From contig DASTBU010000021.1 of NCBI GenBank assembly GCA_035711845.1, positions 1 to 13,923 on the forward strand: a DNA stretch of 13,923 nucleotides, written 5' to 3'. Shown here piece by piece: positions 13,530-13,923 of the stretch. Positions within the stretch are counted from its first letter, which is position 1. The number at the start of each line of letters is the position of its first letter. This DNA is from DASTBU01 sp035711845 (GTDB taxonomy: Bacteria > Acidobacteriota > Vicinamibacteria > Vicinamibacterales > 2-12-FULL-66-21). Under the pieces are notes generated by a model. That model saw only the letters and a program-made list of their open reading frames with translations. It had not been told where the DNA came from and made no database searches. A program made the translations under genes and the position numbers.

Positions 13530-13923
13530 CCGGCGGCACCACCAACACGGGGACGAGGGCCTGCGACAGCACACGATACGCGATTGAACCGGGCCTGGCC
13601 GCCGCCGGGCCCTGATCGCCGGTCAGTCCCATCACGATCAGGCCGGCGCCCTGCTCGTCGGCAATCGACGCGATCGAGTCGGCCGGGCTGCCGAGCCACA
13701 CCACCGTCTGACCTTTCTTCACGCCGTGTAGCCGGGCTGACAGCCCCTCCAGCTTCGCGCGCGCGTCCGACAGGCGACGCTCATCCGACTCCTCCGCGAT
13801 CGGTCGCCACTGCGACGGGACCCGAATCGGTTCTACCGCATGCGCCACCACGACGGGAATGCCCAGATCCCGGGCGAGATCTCCGGCCCACTCCACGGCG
13901 GTTCCCGAGGTTTCGCTGAAGTC
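13498..13923 (-). CDS. universal stress protein (UspA family), 5' end outside the window
   Basis: The frame is open from the right edge of the window to TGA at 13500-13498 and encodes at least 141 residues; the start codon and first beta strand lie outside. The visible part begins DFSETSGTAVEWAGDLARDLG, the usual helix 1 of the family, followed by IPVVVAHAVEP, a variable charged helix, and GSPADSIASIADEQGAGLIVMG. The ATP-binding signature G-2x-G-9x-GS is complete (GLTG, nine residues, GS in GSIAYRVL), which places it with nucleotide-binding Usp proteins. The family consensus ends at about VPVLVVPP; here nine more residues (EGGRLKAEG) are read from the heptamer array. It is convergent with the TerB-like gene, 85 bp apart. 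Cytosolic stress role expected. Confidence 0.9.
   Translation of the reverse strand, partial: DFSETSGTAVEWAGDLARDLGIPVVVAHAVEPIRVPSQWRPIAEESDERRLSDARAKLEGLSARLHGVKKGQTVVWLGSPADSIASIADEQGAGLIVMGLTGDQGPAAARPGSIAYRVLSQALVPVLVVPPGEGGRLKAEG

Overview
The window is about 13.9 kb of GC-rich, gene-dense bacterial chromosome. The mix of genes points to a soil- or sediment-type Acidobacteriota, most like the Vicinamibacteria. These include a Hanks-type Ser/Thr kinase fused to TolB-like and TPR repeats, a winged-helix/FHA regulator, an ECF42-type sigma factor beside a YciI/DGPF protein, a PEP-CTERM protein, a DinB-like secreted protein, an AlkZ-related protein and short heptameric intergenic repeats. 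This placement comes from gene content only; no rRNA or tRNA is present to confirm it.

Layout from left to right. (1) 1-149 is a single long imperfect palindrome with perfect 27-bp outer arms, probably one copy of a dispersed non-coding repeat or MITE. (2) 175-1550, minus strand: a 59-aa small protein and a PEP-CTERM sorted, probably exported, protein. (3) 1551-1879 is the divergent regulatory gap. (4) 1880-6981, plus strand: a large cytosolic kinase/TolB/TPR protein, then a glycogen-debranching-type glycosidase. (5) 7142-7696, plus: a signal-peptide-bearing DinB-like protein. (6) 9284-7743, minus: an AlkZ-related winged-helix protein followed 24 nt later by a winged-helix/FHA transcription factor. 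(7) 9379-10107, plus: a class I SAM methyltransferase divergent from the AlkZ-related gene. (8) 10251-12011, plus: a YciI/DGPF protein and its ECF42-like sigma factor. (9) 12741-12091, minus: a glycine-zipper envelope protein, probably a lipoprotein. (10) 12975-13412, plus: a TerB-like protein lying between two inverted heptamer arrays. (11) 13498-13923, minus: a universal stress protein cut by the window edge.

The common theme is signalling and stress: a protein kinase, a phospho-threonine-reading (FHA) transcription factor, an ECF sigma factor, a universal stress protein, a TerB-like protein and a DNA-repair-like protein. No complete multi-gene defence, CRISPR, prophage or secondary-metabolite system is visible. 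The signals most worth a second look are the long palindrome, the 7-bp-periodic arrays (one of which forms the C-terminus of the universal stress protein), the FHA/winged-helix factor paired with an AlkZ-related gene, the kinase with two tandem TolB-like domains and no membrane helix, and -10-like boxes placed only a few bases before several start codons.
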